Assembly: GCA_963575745.1 (NCBI GenBank)
Contig: CAUYUJ010014325.1
Span: 236,501-300,500, forward strand
DNA length: 64,000 bases
Direction of reading: 5' to 3'
Origin: Prorocentrum cordatum
Lineage: Eukaryota; Sar; Dinophyceae; Prorocentrales; Prorocentraceae
A model generated the notes under the pieces. That model searched no databases and was not told the DNA's origin. It saw nothing but the letters and a program-made list of their open reading frames with translations. A program made the translations under genes and the position numbers. Each line of letters begins with the position of its first letter. The stretch's first letter is position 1. Positions 1 through 10,856 of the stretch are shown piece by piece.

Positions 1-30
1 CGAGGGCGCGAAGAACATCCACAACCATAA

Positions 31-78
31 CACCTACTACGACTACTGCTGCTGCTACTACTACTACTACTACTACGT

Positions 79-158
<80 letters not shown>

Positions 159-268
159 GCGACTACTACGACTACTTCTACTACTACTACTACTACTATT
201 ACTACTACTACTACTACTACTACTGCTATCACTACGACTACTACGACTACTACTACTACTACTCCTAT
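31..268. repeat. (CTA)n trinucleotide microsatellite
   Basis: The run is almost pure CTA/ACT triplets with scattered CTG, ACG and ATT variants. It begins a few tens of bases into the window and may be the end of a longer tract. The same triplet dominates 59.1-59.7 kb. Confidence 0.95.
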
Positions 269-1000
269 TCGTTACTGCCGATTCCGCTGCTGTCACCGGT
301 GTTACTACAAGTGCAATTTATAACAATTTTATTAATACTATTCTCATGTGTTACTATCGTTACTGCTGTTGTTACGGGTGCTGATACAACAACTGCTACT
401 ATCATTGTTACTACATTTACAATTCTTACGGTTGATGCTATTATTTTTTACCCCCCATGGATTACGATCGTTACCACGACTTCTACTGGTATTACTGCAG
501 CTACAATCACTATTGCGACCACAACTTCAACAACACTTATTATTGAGGTTATCGCAATTATGCGCATGTTTTAAATGAGTGTTGCGGCTATGGCTACGTC
601 TACTAGTACAAATGCTAAAAACTACGACTACTGCACCAGCACATATTATTGTGGCTATCGCTGCGATGCACATGTGCTATTCTCGTGGTTGCTATTGTTA
701 TTCGTACGAGCACAGCTATTAGAACTATTACTGCTCCTGCTGCTGCTGCTACTGCTCCTGCTGCTACTACTTCTACGACGACTACGACGCTACTGCCGTT
801 GATATCACTACCACAACTATTTCTATCACTCCTTGCTGCTACGGATATTTGTAAAGCTACACTGAGCATGCGGATGCTGATGATGATAATGATGCTGCTG
901 CTGATGATGATGAGGATGATGATGAAAATGATGCCGTGGGGGAGGAGGCGGAGGGGAGGAGGACAAGCTAGGTGCGCTCGCGGATCCCATCCCTCCCTCC
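269..1000. other. Degenerate triplet-rich DNA, no gene seen
   Basis: The CTA tract decays into a mixed ACT/GTT/GCT-rich stretch. Shorter GCT runs lie near 737-795 and GATG/GAT runs near 868-930. Open frames here translate to Thr/Leu/Val-rich low-complexity strings on both strands, as expected of decayed microsatellite. I see no gene. Confidence 0.7.
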
Positions 1001-1090
1001 CTTCCCTTACCATGGCGCTGATTTTCTCTATCCGCGGACGCGTGTCGTAGCGGACCTGTGGCTCCGCGCGCGCGTGCGTAGTGGGTGGTG

Positions 1091-1281
1091 GTGCACGTGC
1101 GTGCGTGCGTGCGTGCGTGTGTGCGTGGTTGTGGTGGTGGTGGTGGTGGTGTGGTGCTGGTGCTGGTGCTGGTGCTGGTGCTGGTGCTGGTGCTCGTGCT
1201 GGTGGTGGTGCTGGTGCTGGTGGTGGTTGTGATGGTGGTGGTGGTGGTGGTGGTGGTGGTGGTGGTGGTGGTGGTGGTGGT
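1091..1281. repeat. TGCG then GGT/GCT microsatellite
   Basis: A short (TGCG)n run gives way to GGT and GCTGGT triplets and ends in pure (GGT)n near 1,231-1,281. Every frame on both strands is open here (Gly/Val/Trp-rich forward, His/Thr/Pro-rich reverse), so the overlapping long frames are repeat artefacts. Confidence 0.95.
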
Positions 1282-1375
1282 GCGGCGCGGTGGTGGCGGG
1301 CGGATGGGCGCGCGAGAAAGAGGCCCGCGCTGGGGCGAGAACGCCATCCTGAACGACGGAGGCCAAACACCGATC

Positions 1376-1632
1376 CGAAAATGAGGCCCACGCTGCAGCG
1401 GGAGCACGATTCGGAACGATTCGGGAGCAGAAATGAGGCCGGCGCCTCAGCGAGAGCATCATTTTGAAAAAAACGCAGGCGAAACCCGTTTCCCGGGAAT
1501 CCTGTGTGTTAAAAAACTGTACGCGGGGGGCGTTCGGCCCGAAAATGACGCCGGCGCCTCAGCGAGAGTCGTTTCCCGGGATTTCCCGGGAATCCTGCGT
1601 GTAACAAAACAGTACGCGGAGGGTGCGCGGCC
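1376..1632 (+). repeat. Imperfect tandem repeat of about 100 bp
   Basis: Two good copies (about 1,430-1,540 and 1,541-1,632) and a partial first copy share GCCGGCGCCTCAGCGAGAG, then TTTCCCGGGAATCCTG and a CTGTACGCGG-like block. The second copy has a duplicated TTTCCCGGGA. No coding signal. Confidence 0.8.
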
Positions 1633-1696
1633 ATCACCCGGATGCCATCAGGGGAAAAGGGAGAGTATTTTCATATTGAGTAATTGTAAACGAGCA

Positions 1697-2222
1697 GGAG
1701 GAGGGGGAGGCTGCGGAGGGAAGAGGAAGAGGGGGAGGATTAGGAAGAGGAGGAGGAGGAGAGAAGAGGACAACGAGGAGCGGGAGGAGGAGGCCTTCGG
1801 CGGCTGTCCGAGACTCGGTCACCCCAGGGGCGCGAAGATAATCGTGCTTCGCGCGTCGCTGCCTAGGCTAGAGAGCTGGCCTCCTCCAAGGTGGCCTCGC
1901 GATGGCCTCGCGAGGTCGCGAAGATATCCGTGCGTCGCGCTGCCGCCGTCCCCGGTGCCGCCGGCCGCCGCTGTCGCTGCCGCCGTCGCCGCCGTCGCTG
2001 CGCCCGCCCGCGCGCCCGCGCCCGCGCGTGGCTGGGAGGATGATGGCGAGGATGGTGAGGAGAAAAAGGAGGAGGAGGAGCAGGATAATGAGGAGCGTGC
2101 GGAGAAGAGTAGAAGGAGGATGAGAAGGACGAGGAGGACGAGGAGGACGAGGAAAAGGAGGAGGAGGAGGAGAAGGAATAGGAGGAGGAGGAGGAGGCGG
2201 AGGAGGAAGAGGAGGAGGAGAC
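1697..2222. repeat. GGA-rich purine tract with CCG-rich middle
   Basis: Purine-only GGA/GAGGAA stretches flank a CCG-rich segment (about 1,940-2,030). The plus strand reads as Arg/Glu-rich and the minus strand as Ser/Leu/Pro-rich frames. All are explained by low complexity. Confidence 0.85.
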
Positions 2223-2228
2223 CCGTTT

Positions 2229-2400
2229 CGCGCGAGACATCTTCGGAAATCTGGGTTCCAACGCGCCACGACACGTGATTCTCTAAAGGAACTCGCTATG
2301 GACATCTTCACAACTCCGGCGCATTCCGCTTGAAACATCCTCGGCGTTTTGGGATCCGATATGTTTTGAGGCGAGGTGATCTGGCCACCATCGCCTGAGC
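2229..2400 (-). repeat. Minus-strand copies of the 73-bp satellite
   Basis: GTTTCGCGCGAGACATC near 2,224 and TTCCGCTTGAAACATCCTC near 2,321 are reverse-complement relatives of the GAGGATGTCTCGAGCGAAACG core arrayed at 15.5-16.3 kb. Two clear copies and one weaker copy (CCTGAGCCATCCTC near 2,395) are visible. Confidence 0.45.
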
Positions 2401-2456
2401 CATCCTCACACTTTTGGATCCCATTTTTGAGGCTCCGAGGGCCCGCAGATGCGCGC

Positions 2457-2457
<1 letters not shown>

Positions 2458-2546
<89 letters not shown>
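2458..2546 (+). repeat. Uninterrupted poly(T), 89 nt
   Basis: Eighty-nine consecutive T residues follow GCGCGCG. On the minus strand this would be a long poly(A). It could be a retroposition tail, but no recognisable gene body lies beyond it on that strand. Length could be affected by homopolymer sequencing error. Confidence 0.95.
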
Positions 2547-2550
<4 letters not shown>

Positions 2551-2691
2551 CTCCCCTCCCAATCTAACAGAATTCTGCGCCCCAGGGAGGGGCGAAAAAG
2601 GGGGGGTATTGTTTGCCAACCCTGGCAAGCAGTGGTCGGCGGACTTGGGCTGTTTTCTGGCCAGCTGGTTGCGCGCTTGAGACAACCAGCG

Positions 2692-2765
2692 AAAAGTTGT
2701 GGCCTCGGGAGCGCACTTCAATTGCAATTTCAGGTGTTCGCGGCTTCGGGAGCGCAGTCCCATCA
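2692..2765 (+). repeat. Isolated copies of the GGCTTCGGGAGCGC repeat
   Basis: Two units, GTTGTGGCCTCGGGAGCGCA and CGCGGCTTCGGGAGCGCAGT, match the core of the arrays at 4.16-4.48, 4.69-4.93 and 20.7-21.76 kb. Confidence 0.6.
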
Positions 2766-2841
2766 ATATGTTGCATGATTTTCGGCCTCGGCTTCAGAAC
2801 CGACCGAGAGACGCCCCCCGAACACATATCACAATACACGA

Positions 2842-3293
2842 AGATTGCCCTTGTTTGCTGAGGCTGTGGGCGAGCGCAGCACGACCCACGGCGACCCCGA
2901 CCCGGGTGGGCGCCTCCTGAACGCCCCGAACATGCACAAGACGGCGGACATCGACGGCGTCTGACTGGCCCGCGTCGGCATGCAGGTTCAGTTCGCGGCC
3001 GTGCAAGAGGAGTGGAAGAAGCAGTTGGGGCTTGCGCGGGAGCACCTGGCCACCATCGTGTCCTTCGGGTTTCATCCCGAGGACGAGCGCTGCGGCCTTC
3101 TACCGCGGGGAATCTGAACGCAGGTGCGCGGCTTCACGGAGTCTCCGATCTACCAGGGGGCCGCCGAGCTCGCCGAGGGCGCCGACGACGACGGCAAGGC
3201 CGAGGCGCGGGCGCCCAGCGAGCAAGAGCTCGCGCGGCAGAGCTCGGGGCCGCGCGCCGCTCGGGGTTCGCCCCGGCGCGCCCACCCCACTTC
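2842..3293 (+). pseudogene. Unidentified protein, frame with two in-frame TGAs
   Basis: One plus-strand frame stays protein-like for about 150 codons and is interrupted only by TGA at 2,962-2,964 and at 3,115-3,117. The first segment is acidic and Gly-rich. The second, from 2,965, contains EEWKKQLGLAREHLATIV followed by FHPEDER, a charged helix pattern. The third, from 3,118, contains FTESPIYQG and then an acidic/Ala helix (AELAEGADDDGKAEARAP). GC3 is high. All three parts share a phase, so it reads as an intronless copy with stops. Alternatively the TGAs lie in short introns, since a CAG|GT-type acceptor precedes both resumed segments. I do not recognise the family. No spliced-leader relic is visible upstream. 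Confidence 0.45.
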
Positions 3294-4135
3294 GCTTCCA
3301 CGCCGTCGCAGGGCGAGGCGCTGCGCGATGGCGGTGCCGTCAAATGCGCCAAGGGCGAGGGCGCTCTCCGCGCGGGCATGTCGGACGACGACCAATGGCC
3401 GCTGCGCCTGTATGGCGGCTGCATCTTTGCGTCACGTTCTCCCGCGCCACGCGCGCGCGGGGGACATGCCGCTTTCGCGGCGCCCCCGCCCGAGCTCCGG
3501 GTTCGCGGGCCGCCGGCGCCCACGCGGGGGGGGGGGCTCTCCGGACAGGCGACGAGAAGGTCGAGAGTTCCAGGGCCGAGGCGGAGCAGCTCGCAACGCA
3601 GCCGGGCTTCGCGTCGCCTCCCGCTCTGTCGCGGCGGCGCCTTTTTCGAGGCCCGCGGCGTTGTCCCGACGTTTTGCTCCCGCGCCCCAGCGGCCCGCGG
3701 GGTGGGCCTTGAGGGCCTGCCCCGCAGAGTTGCCCGAACGGCTCCGCGATCCAGCCATCGGCGAGTTTGCTCCTGCCATCTTGCGCGGCGACGGCGCCCA
3801 GGAAAATCGACTTGCGCGCCCTCGCCAGATAGCGGGGGCGAGGGCGCGGAGAGCAGAGGCAGGAGGAGGAAAAATATATGGAGGAGGAGGACAAGGAGGA
3901 GGCGGAGGAGGAGGAGAAGGAGGAGGAGGATGCACAGGAGGAACAGGAAGAGGAAAAACAGGAGGGGGAACAGGGGCTGGCATCCGGCAGGGCGAGGGGG
4001 AAAAGGCAATTGATCGCGAGGGTGACGATGAGGGTCATTGAATAATTTCTTAGGGGGATCTGCATGCGGGGTCCGATCGTCGGGGAACTTCTCGGTGATG
4101 GTGAGAGGGTGGCGTTATTGAGCTCCCTTTCCGCG
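3294..4135. other. GC-rich DNA, open on both strands; purine tract at 3,868-4,000
   Basis: Long frames on both strands are Arg/Ala/Pro-rich and unconvincing, except that the pseudogene frame above may extend a little further. A GGAGGA/GAAGGAGG purine tract lies at 3,868-3,975. CATGCGGGGTCC with CGTCGG nearby (4,063-4,085) recurs near 40,026, perhaps the edge of a dispersed repeat. Confidence 0.6.
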
Positions 4136-4159
4136 GGCTAGATTCGTTGCTGCGGGACA

Positions 4160-4480
4160 GCGAGCACACCGTGATTCACAACGGATTGCGGCTTCGGGAA
4201 CGGCAGCCTACAATCATTTGCGGCGGGGTTGCGTCCTCGGGGTCGCGAGCCATGAGTAAGTAGTTCACAAGAGATAGTCGGGCTTTGGGGGTGCGAGCGC
4301 GCCTGTGGCGTCGGAGGCGCGGACCCGTTGTGATTTAGTGGGGATTGTGGCATCGGAAGCGCGAGCCCGTTGCAATATACTAAAAGTTGTGGCCTCGGGG
4401 CTGCGCCCATGTATACATTTACGGAACGGTTGTGGCTTCCGGGGCGCGAATCTGCAGTATCTGGATCGCGTGTCCCAGCG
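4160..4480 (+). repeat. GTTGTGGCTTCGGGAGCGC tandem array
   Basis: About seven degenerate units of 40-45 bp contain GTTGTGGC(T/C)TCGGG(A/G)GCGCG with an AT-richer spacer. This is the same core as the 20.7-21.76 kb array. Confidence 0.8.
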
Positions 4481-4599
4481 CACCCCATAAAAGTATGAAA
4501 GCCACCCGTGGGGGTGATTTGAGGTTTGTTTTCGCCCCTTCCCGCTCCAGCCCTCGCGCGGATTTCAACAAATACCACTTTGGAAATTAAGCAGCGAAC

Positions 4600-4935
4600 G
4601 CTTATATTTTAAACGTGGGAACTCGAACTGTTGCACGGAACAGGAACACCTACGGTTTACAGCCCGTTGGCCCCCCGAGGAGGCCAGCGGATTAGGGATC
4701 GTGGCGTCGTGAACGTGAATTCGATGTAATTCATAATTAAGTGGATTCGGCAGCGCGACAATGTTGTAACTTACGAGGGGTTGTTGCGCTAATATGTAGG
4801 ACCTTACACAACATGAGCTGTTGTCTTGGGAGCGCGGATCTGTTATAAGGCTTGAGGGTCCGTTACAGCATCGGGGCTTTAACGCGTAACTATGGGAATT
4901 CGCACTGTTGCAGGGAGCGGGCAAGCCTAGCCATT
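4600..4935 (+). repeat. Second short array with shared flanking block
   Basis: More divergent TTGTCTTGGGAGCGCGG-type units are bounded on both sides by a block containing CTGTTGCA(G/C)GGA and GGCCCC (near 4,632-4,672 and 4,903-4,955). The same block ends the 20.7-21.76 kb array near 21,910-21,970. Confidence 0.55.
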
Positions 4936-5963
4936 GGAGCCTTTCGGCCCCGAAAGGACTGGATTTTTTGGTTATCACAGGGGGGGAGAACTTGTAGTTT
5001 GGCGTGAATTGGTTTTGATTGTTTTGGCTAGCCCCCTAAGGTCCCACGACGGCCCCAGAGGCCACGAACACGGCTACGTACAGGACAGGCCTTGTGACCA
5101 TCCGAGATTTGGAGAACCTAACATTTTCAGGAGAGCGCAGCATTTCCGTGAATTTGAGTGTGTGGGGGACATTGGAGAGTTTTCTAACATTCTGTTTTGA
5201 GGGCTCCAAGTGTTCAGCCTTTGCACGGTGGTGGACGCCTTCCACACCGACATGCATATACAGGTGGGGTCGTGCCAATGCTGGATCAAACGCGTAATGC
5301 CCACGATTGCGCAGAAAGGAAATTGTCTCTTTCAGGGCGTTCCCTTGTTTATGGATGTCGTCTGTGTCTCTCGCTCCCCACTTTCTTTACCTGCCACATG
5401 CGCCCGGTGTTCATATTCTTGACACCGTGCGGGATGGAAAGACGAGGAGATGCTGAGCAATAGGAGGAGCCATGATCGCCTCTCGCTCATTGCAGGGTCG
5501 GAGAGGGACGCAAGACAGCGGTCAGACTAGCAACTGCCTGACGGCGCCAAATCTGTACGGTGCGGCAGATGTCCTCCCTTAGGCCAGCGCCCACGAACCG
5601 CTCGAGCCAGACCGATGAGGACCAGGTCCTGGCTTGTGAAGATAGCGCTCTTAGGGGCGAGCGGGAGCCGAAACAGTCCGAGGTGGGGGCAGAGTTTGGG
5701 AATTCTTTTGGTTCCAGGTGCTGCGTTACCCCAGCTCTATCACGAAGTCAGGGGTTCCATGTGGACCAGACGAGTGCGAGACTTGGGCGGTCTGTTGCTC
5801 TTTCAGCGCGTGTGTGCTGCCGCTTCGCTCGCTGGGGTTCGTTGTTGCCGAGGCCGGCGGAGTTCGTTCCGAGCGCTGTGCCATGAGGTAGTACTGTAGG
5901 AGCAATTTGGCATATGGGAGGGCGATCGTGGCCCTGGATATAGAAACTGTGCGAGTTTTTGTC
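4936..5963. other. Non-repetitive DNA, no gene recognised
   Basis: Moderate GC, no tandem structure and only short competing frames without motifs. Nothing supported. Confidence 0.6.
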
Positions 5964-6235
5964 TACACACATACATACATACATACATACATACATACAT
6001 ACATACTGTATGTACGTGCGTACGTACGTACATACATACATACATACATTCACACATACACACATACACATACATACATACATACATACATACATACATA
6101 CACACATACATACACACATACACACATACACACATGCATACACATACATACATACATACGTACGTACGTATGTACATACATACATACAGGCATACATACA
6201 TACGTACACACAAACATACATCCATGTGTATGCAC
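5964..6235. repeat. (CATA)n array with ACGT and CACA variants
   Basis: Tetranucleotide CATA repeats are interspersed with TACG and CACA units. The alternating purine-pyrimidine pattern keeps all frames open (Tyr/Ile/His and Tyr/Val/Cys), so the frames of 140-157 aa here are artefacts. Confidence 0.95.
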
Positions 6236-6251
6236 ATTGATGTGCGTGTTT

Positions 6252-6300
6252 TCTCTCTCTCTCTCTCTCAACATGTATCTGTATATATATATATTATGTA
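6252..6300. repeat. Short (CT)n and (TA)n runs
   Basis: CTCTCT at 6,252-6,268 and TATATATATATAT at 6,282-6,295 directly follow the CATA array. Confidence 0.85.
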
Positions 6301-6374
6301 TATGGGTGAGGGAGCCGAGCGGTCATGCACTGTCACTGGGCGCGTGGCTGAAGTGAGGTTCTGCGATGCGGATG

Positions 6375-7047
6375 GTAGTAGTTGATGTTGTGATTGTTGT
6401 TTTCGATGCCGCTGTTGTTGTATTGTGTTGTTGTTGCTGTTGGTGGTATTGTTGTTGTTGGTTGTTGGTTGCTGCTGTGTTTGTTTTGTTGATGCTGTTG
6501 TTGACTCCCCACTTCTAAAGAACAAGTACAGTTGATCAGCCCTGCACCCTGTTTTTTTTACAAGGGGAAGCGAGGTGTCACCAAACTGTGCCCCTGGCCT
6601 CCGGTTTACAACAGTAGCGCCTCCTGCCAGATACTTCCTAACAACTTATTCCCAAATCGCGCTCTCGCGCGGGACCTCCTCTATGCAGGAATCGCGCTCG
6701 CGCGTGGGACTCCCTCACAATTTATTCAGGCGCCGCGCCCTCGACACTCAGAAGTCATGCTCTCGCTGTGGAGTTCGTCACGATTTGTTTGGGAATCGCG
6801 CGATGGCAAGAGACTTCCCCGCGATTCATGCAGGACGCACGCTTCAGCAATCCGCCTGTCCCTTGTCCCTTTCTTCCATCCGTCCTCTCTTCCCCTGCCT
6901 CCGGGGCTGCACGAAATACACGTTGCAGGTAAGAAAGGTATATCCCTAAGGGGGCACGATCGAAGACGAAGAGGGCGGGGATCGAGGGTTTGGAAAATAC
7001 GTTCTGAATGGCACTCGAACAGACAAGAGCGAGCAGTCTTAGAATGA
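6375..7047 (+). repeat. Modular repeat unit M1
   Basis: The order is a (GTT)n tract at 6,375-6,500; a head block (CTTCTAAAGAACAAG, then TGCCCCTGGCCTCCGG near 6,588); degenerate copies of the CGGGACTTCC satellite (6,640-6,850); and a right arm at 6,850-7,047. The right arm contains GCTGCACGAAATACACGTTG, CAGGTAAGAAAG, GATCGAAGACGAAG and AGGGCGGGGATCGAGGG. The same order recurs in M2 and M3. No protein-coding signal. Confidence 0.7.
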
Positions 7048-7485
7048 TTGTTGTTTTTGTTGTAGTTGTAGTTGGTGTTGTTGCTGCTGTTGTTGTGGAA
7101 CTCTCACACCTGAACAAACACATTTATTGTTGATCCCACCTGCCCCGTGCACCTCCCGGGGCTCGCACCCGCTTTTTTATCAGGGAAAGTCTTGAGCGTC
7201 AAGTTGCGCCCCCAGCCCCCGAGTTACAACAACAACAACGGCTTTGGCCTGATATTTCCTTGCAATTAATTGAGTAATCAAGCTTTCGTTGGAGACTTCC
7301 TTGCAATTTACTGAGGAATCGTGCTCTCGCCTGAGACTTCTTCACAATTCAGATGCCTCTCCTCGACATCCAAGAAAATGCGCTCTCGCTTTGGACCTCA
7401 TCATGATTTACTTGGGAGTCGCGTTCCCGCTACATATTGCGAAGGCTTTACGGCCGGTGCCGCCGACCCTGCATGGCGGCGACAA
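7048..7485 (+). repeat. Modular repeat unit M2, left half
   Basis: A (GTT)n tract is followed by GAACTCTCA, TTTATTGTTGATCC and CCCGGGGCTCGCACC, then AGTTACAACAACAACAACGG and about four units of the GAGACTTCC satellite. The unit is then interrupted by unrelated arrays (7.49-9.43 kb) before its right arm resumes at 9.43 kb. Confidence 0.65.
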
Positions 7486-7489
7486 CCAC

Positions 7490-8130
7490 GACCACAACGA
7501 CGAAGCTTTCGGGGGCCTCCTGGGGGTAGTTTGGGAGCCTCTTGGGAAGCTCTTTGGGGCCGCTTGGGAGCCTCGTGGGGGCCTCTGGGGGCTTCCTGGG
7601 GGTCTCTTGGAGCCCTCTTGGGGCTTCTTGGGGGGCTTCTTAGGGGCTTCTGGGGGTCTCCTGAGAGCTTCTCAAGCCGAGGGCTCGTGATGTCCGTTTG
7701 GGTCCCCCGTCTGGGTTCTCTCTTACAATCGTCTTGGGAGCCTCTTCGATTATCTTAGAGGCCTCTTGGACGGTCTTGGGGCCCTCTTGGGTCGTTTTGG
7801 GGCTCTCTTGGACCCCTCTTGGGCCATCTTGGGGCAGCCTTGGGGGCCTCTTGGCCTGTCTTGGAGCGTCGGGAATCAGACAAGGCGAAAATGCCGAAAT
7901 CTTTCAAAAAGCTAAGGGAAATCTATGATTTTTGTTCCTTGGTGCCCTCTTTGAAGTCCCCTTGGAGGCCTCTTGGGACGTTTTTGAAACCTTTTGAGCC
8001 GTCTGGAGGCTACTTTGGCGACATGGACCGATACTTCGGCGATTCGGGGCCCTCGAGGACCGTCTTGGGGGCATCTTGGGGAATTTTTGCCGCGTCTTGG
8101 GGCTTTTCTTGGCCCCCGAACCACCCGGGG
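7490..8130 (+). repeat. GCCTCTTGGGG satellite, copy 1
   Basis: Degenerate units of 20-40 bp with core GGCCTCTTGGGG / GCCGTCTTGG. A distinct block inside it (7,866-7,940; GCCGAAATCTTTCAAAAAGC, then ATGATTTTT) recurs inside the 32.3-33.3 kb array. This sets a higher-order period of satellite plus AT-rich block. Confidence 0.8.
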
Positions 8131-8440
8131 GGGAGTCGCATCTGACCCGGGACTTCCCCGGGACTTGCCCGGGACGCCCTCCCCGGCGGGGAAGGAATCA
8201 AATTTGGAAGGGGCTTCCCTTCGACTCCACTACAACGTTGCTCAATTTCGCTGCGACTGGCGCGCTCGACGACGACAACGACCACGACGACGACGAGTCA
8301 AACGGAACAGCCTCTTCCACACGCCGACAGGTTCGGCTGATTTCTTGGCGATCCAAGCAGGAATCACGCTTCAACGACCCGCCCGCTCGACCCGCCCGTT
8401 GGGGCCTGCCTGCACGACCAGCTAAGGGACTGCAGTCGCC
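8131..8440. other. Non-repetitive GC-rich spacer
   Basis: Includes CCCGGGACTTCCCCGGGACTTGCCCGGGA (three CCCGGGACTT-like units, 8,149-8,178) and CGACGACGA runs near 8,268-8,300. No gene seen. Confidence 0.55.
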
Positions 8441-8444
8441 GCTT

Positions 8445-9430
8445 GCTGCCCTTCGCCCGCCTTCGATGCCCCTCGTTGCCCGTACCGATTCCGCGGTCGC
8501 CTTCGCTCGCTGCCTTTCGTGGCCCCGTTGCTGCTCTCAGTGGCCACGTCGATACCCTTGCGGCCCCGCATTATATGCCCTTCGTGGCTCCCGCTCGCAT
8601 GCGCCCGTCGTGGTCCCGTATGCATGCCCTTCGTGGCCCCCCTGTCGCCCTTCGTGGCCCCCTCTCTGCCCGTCGAGGCCCCTTTGATGCCCTCAGTGGC
8701 TCCGCTGTCGCCCTTTTTGGCCCCATGTACGTATGCTCTTCGTGGCTCCCGCTCGCTCGCTGCCCTTCGTCGCCCCATACGCATGCCCTTCGTGGCCCCG
8801 CTGTCGCCCTTACTGGCAACCTTGCTGCCTTTCGTGGCCCCGGTGCTACCCTCAGCGGCCCCGTCGCTGCCCCCGGTGGCCCCGCATTATATGCCCTTCG
8901 TGGCCCCTGGTCGCTCGCGCCCTTCGTGGCCCCATACGCATGCCCTTCGTGGCCCTGCTGTCGCCCTTCGTGGCCCCCTCCCTGCCCTTCGTGGCTCCTT
9001 TGCTGCCCTCAGTGGCCCCGTCCTTGCCCTCTGCGGCCTCATATAAGCCTGCCTTTCGTGGCCCCGCTCGTTCGCGCCTTCGTAGTCCCAGAAGTGCCCT
9101 CGGTCGCCCCGCTGTCGCCCTTTGTGGCCCCCTCGCTGCCCTTTGTGGCCCCGTTGCTACCCTGAGTGACCCCGTCGCTGCCTCTCGTGGCCCCGCATTA
9201 CATGCCCCTCGTGGCCCCCGCTCGCTCGCGCCCTTAGTGGCCCCATACGGATGCCCTTCGTGGCCCCGCTGTCGCCCTTCGTGCCTCCCTTGCTGCCTTT
9301 CGTGGCCCCATCACTTCCTTCGTGGCCCCCTGTCGCCCTTCGTGGCCCCCTCTCTGCCCTTCGTGTCCCCTTTGCTGACCTCAGTGGCCCCGCTGTCACC
9401 CTTTCTGGCCCCACATATGCATTCCCTTCC
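8445..9430 (+). repeat. 21-bp CCCTTCGTGGCCCC minisatellite
   Basis: Units of mostly 21 bp with core CCCTTCGTGGCCCCGCTGTC run for nearly 1 kb, mixed with longer units containing CATACGCATG. Because 21 is divisible by three and units lack stops, all three plus frames are open for over 500 nt (heptads PFVAPLS, ALRGPVA and CPSWPRC). I treat it as non-coding. Confidence 0.85.
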
Positions 9431-9931
9431 TGTCCCTTCCTTCCGTCCGTCCTCCTCTTCCCGTGCCTTAGGGGCTGCACGAAATACACGCTGCAGGTAA
9501 GAAAGATCTACACCTAAGGGGGTACTATCGAAGACGAAGTGGGCGGGGATCGAGGGCTCGGGAAAGATATGTTACTTGGCACACTAGCAGATAAGAGCGA
9601 ACAGTATTAACATGATTGGTGGTGTTGCTGGTGGTGGTGTGGTTGTTGTTGTTGGTGGTGGTGTGGTTGTTGCTGTTGCTGCTGGTGCTGTTGTTGCTGT
9701 TGATATTGTAGGTTTGTTGCTGCTGGTGTTGTTGTTGATGGTGGTGCTGCTGTTGTTGTTGGTGTTGTTGGTGCTGTTGATGTTGCTGCTGTTTGTGTTG
9801 TTGTTGGTGGTGTTGATGCTGTTGATGGTGTTATTGTTGCAGTTGCTGTCAGTGTTGGTGTTGATGTTAGTGTTGTTGTTGATGTTACTGTTGCTGTTGC
9901 TGTTGTTGTTGTTGCTGTTTTTGCTGTTGTG

Positions 9932-9962
<31 letters not shown>

Positions 9963-10011
9963 GTGTTGGTGGTGGTGGTGGTGGTGTTGTTGTTGGTGTT
10001 GTTGTTGTTGT

Positions 10012-10043
<32 letters not shown>
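9430..10043 (+). repeat. M2 right arm and long (GTT/GCT)n tract
   Basis: GCTGCACGAAATACACGCTG, CAGGTAAGAAAG, CTATCGAAGACGAAG and GGGCGGGGATCGAGGG repeat the right arm of M1. A roughly 420-nt (GTT)n tract with GCT and GGT variants follows and leads into unit D1. Confidence 0.8.
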
Positions 10044-10802
10044 AACATTATTACTTCTAAAGAATAATTATTGTTGGGACCCCTGGTGCACGCCCCCCCC
10101 GCCGCGCCTAGGCCGCAGCCTCATTTTCATCATTTTCGTGAGGAAGTCTCAGGCAAAACGGGTTGGTCCAGATCCGGTTGTGTTGTTACGATCGGTTTTC
10201 CCTTGCAAAAAATAAGCTAAAGTGGACATTTCTTGTTCTAACATAACCAAACTTCAAGAATCCCTTGCAAAAAATAAGGTAAAGTGGACATTCGCGCGCG
10301 CAAGACGAAATCCTTCCAAAACCTTAGTTTTCGTAGCGATTTTAACATAAAAACATCAAAAAACCAATGGTTTTTCAAAAAAAATGTCAAAATTTCATCC
10401 CGCGCGCTCTTGCGGATTCGTAGGAAACCCAACACTTTTTAAACATTTCTGTCAAACGGGCTTTTGCGAGCAACTTTTTCGAACTTCTGCAACAACGGTT
10501 GCGCACCTGCCAGGGCCATCATCCCTGTCAAATAATACCATGCGGGACACATTCGTTTTTTCTTCGCGCGCGCACGCCGTCGTCGTCGGCCGCGGGGCCC
10601 TGAATAGTAGCCACGGTCGTCCGCATGCCACGAAGTGAAGTGTCCGAACGTCATAGGGCGGGAAGCTGGGTGTGGGTGGTGGCGAAGAGTCGTTTGGAAA
10701 TTTGGTAGAGCTTGAACCGGCCCCCCCACAAAGTGGGGGTATTGCCCGCCTCCTATGAAAACCCTGGCACTGGTGAGAACGGTGTGTCCCCACGTGCTAG
10801 TA

Positions 10803-10805
<3 letters not shown>
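10041..10805 (+). repeat. Long repeat D, copy 1
   Basis: Starts GAACATTATTACTTCTAAAG and ends CCCCACGTGCTAGTAATTG. Contains two CCTTGCAAAAAATAAG units 60 nt apart, each followed by TAAAGTGGACATT; a near-palindrome AAAACCAATGGTTTT; several CGCGCGC boxes; and a hairpin CCCCCACAAAGTGGGGG near 10,723. Almost identical to D3 and, over its first 540 bp, to D2. No open frame is shared or convincing. Confidence 0.85.

Positions 10806-10856
<51 letters not shown>

Noticed and set aside
615-1391. 258-codon minus ORF and overlapping frames
   Set aside because: Runs of Pro, His, Thr and Ala are translations of GGT/GAT microsatellite.
7985-8012. Reverse-strand spliced-leader-like TTGAGCC...GGCTAC
   Set aside because: The intervening bases and spacing do not fit, and the words belong to the GCCGTCTTGGAGGC satellite.
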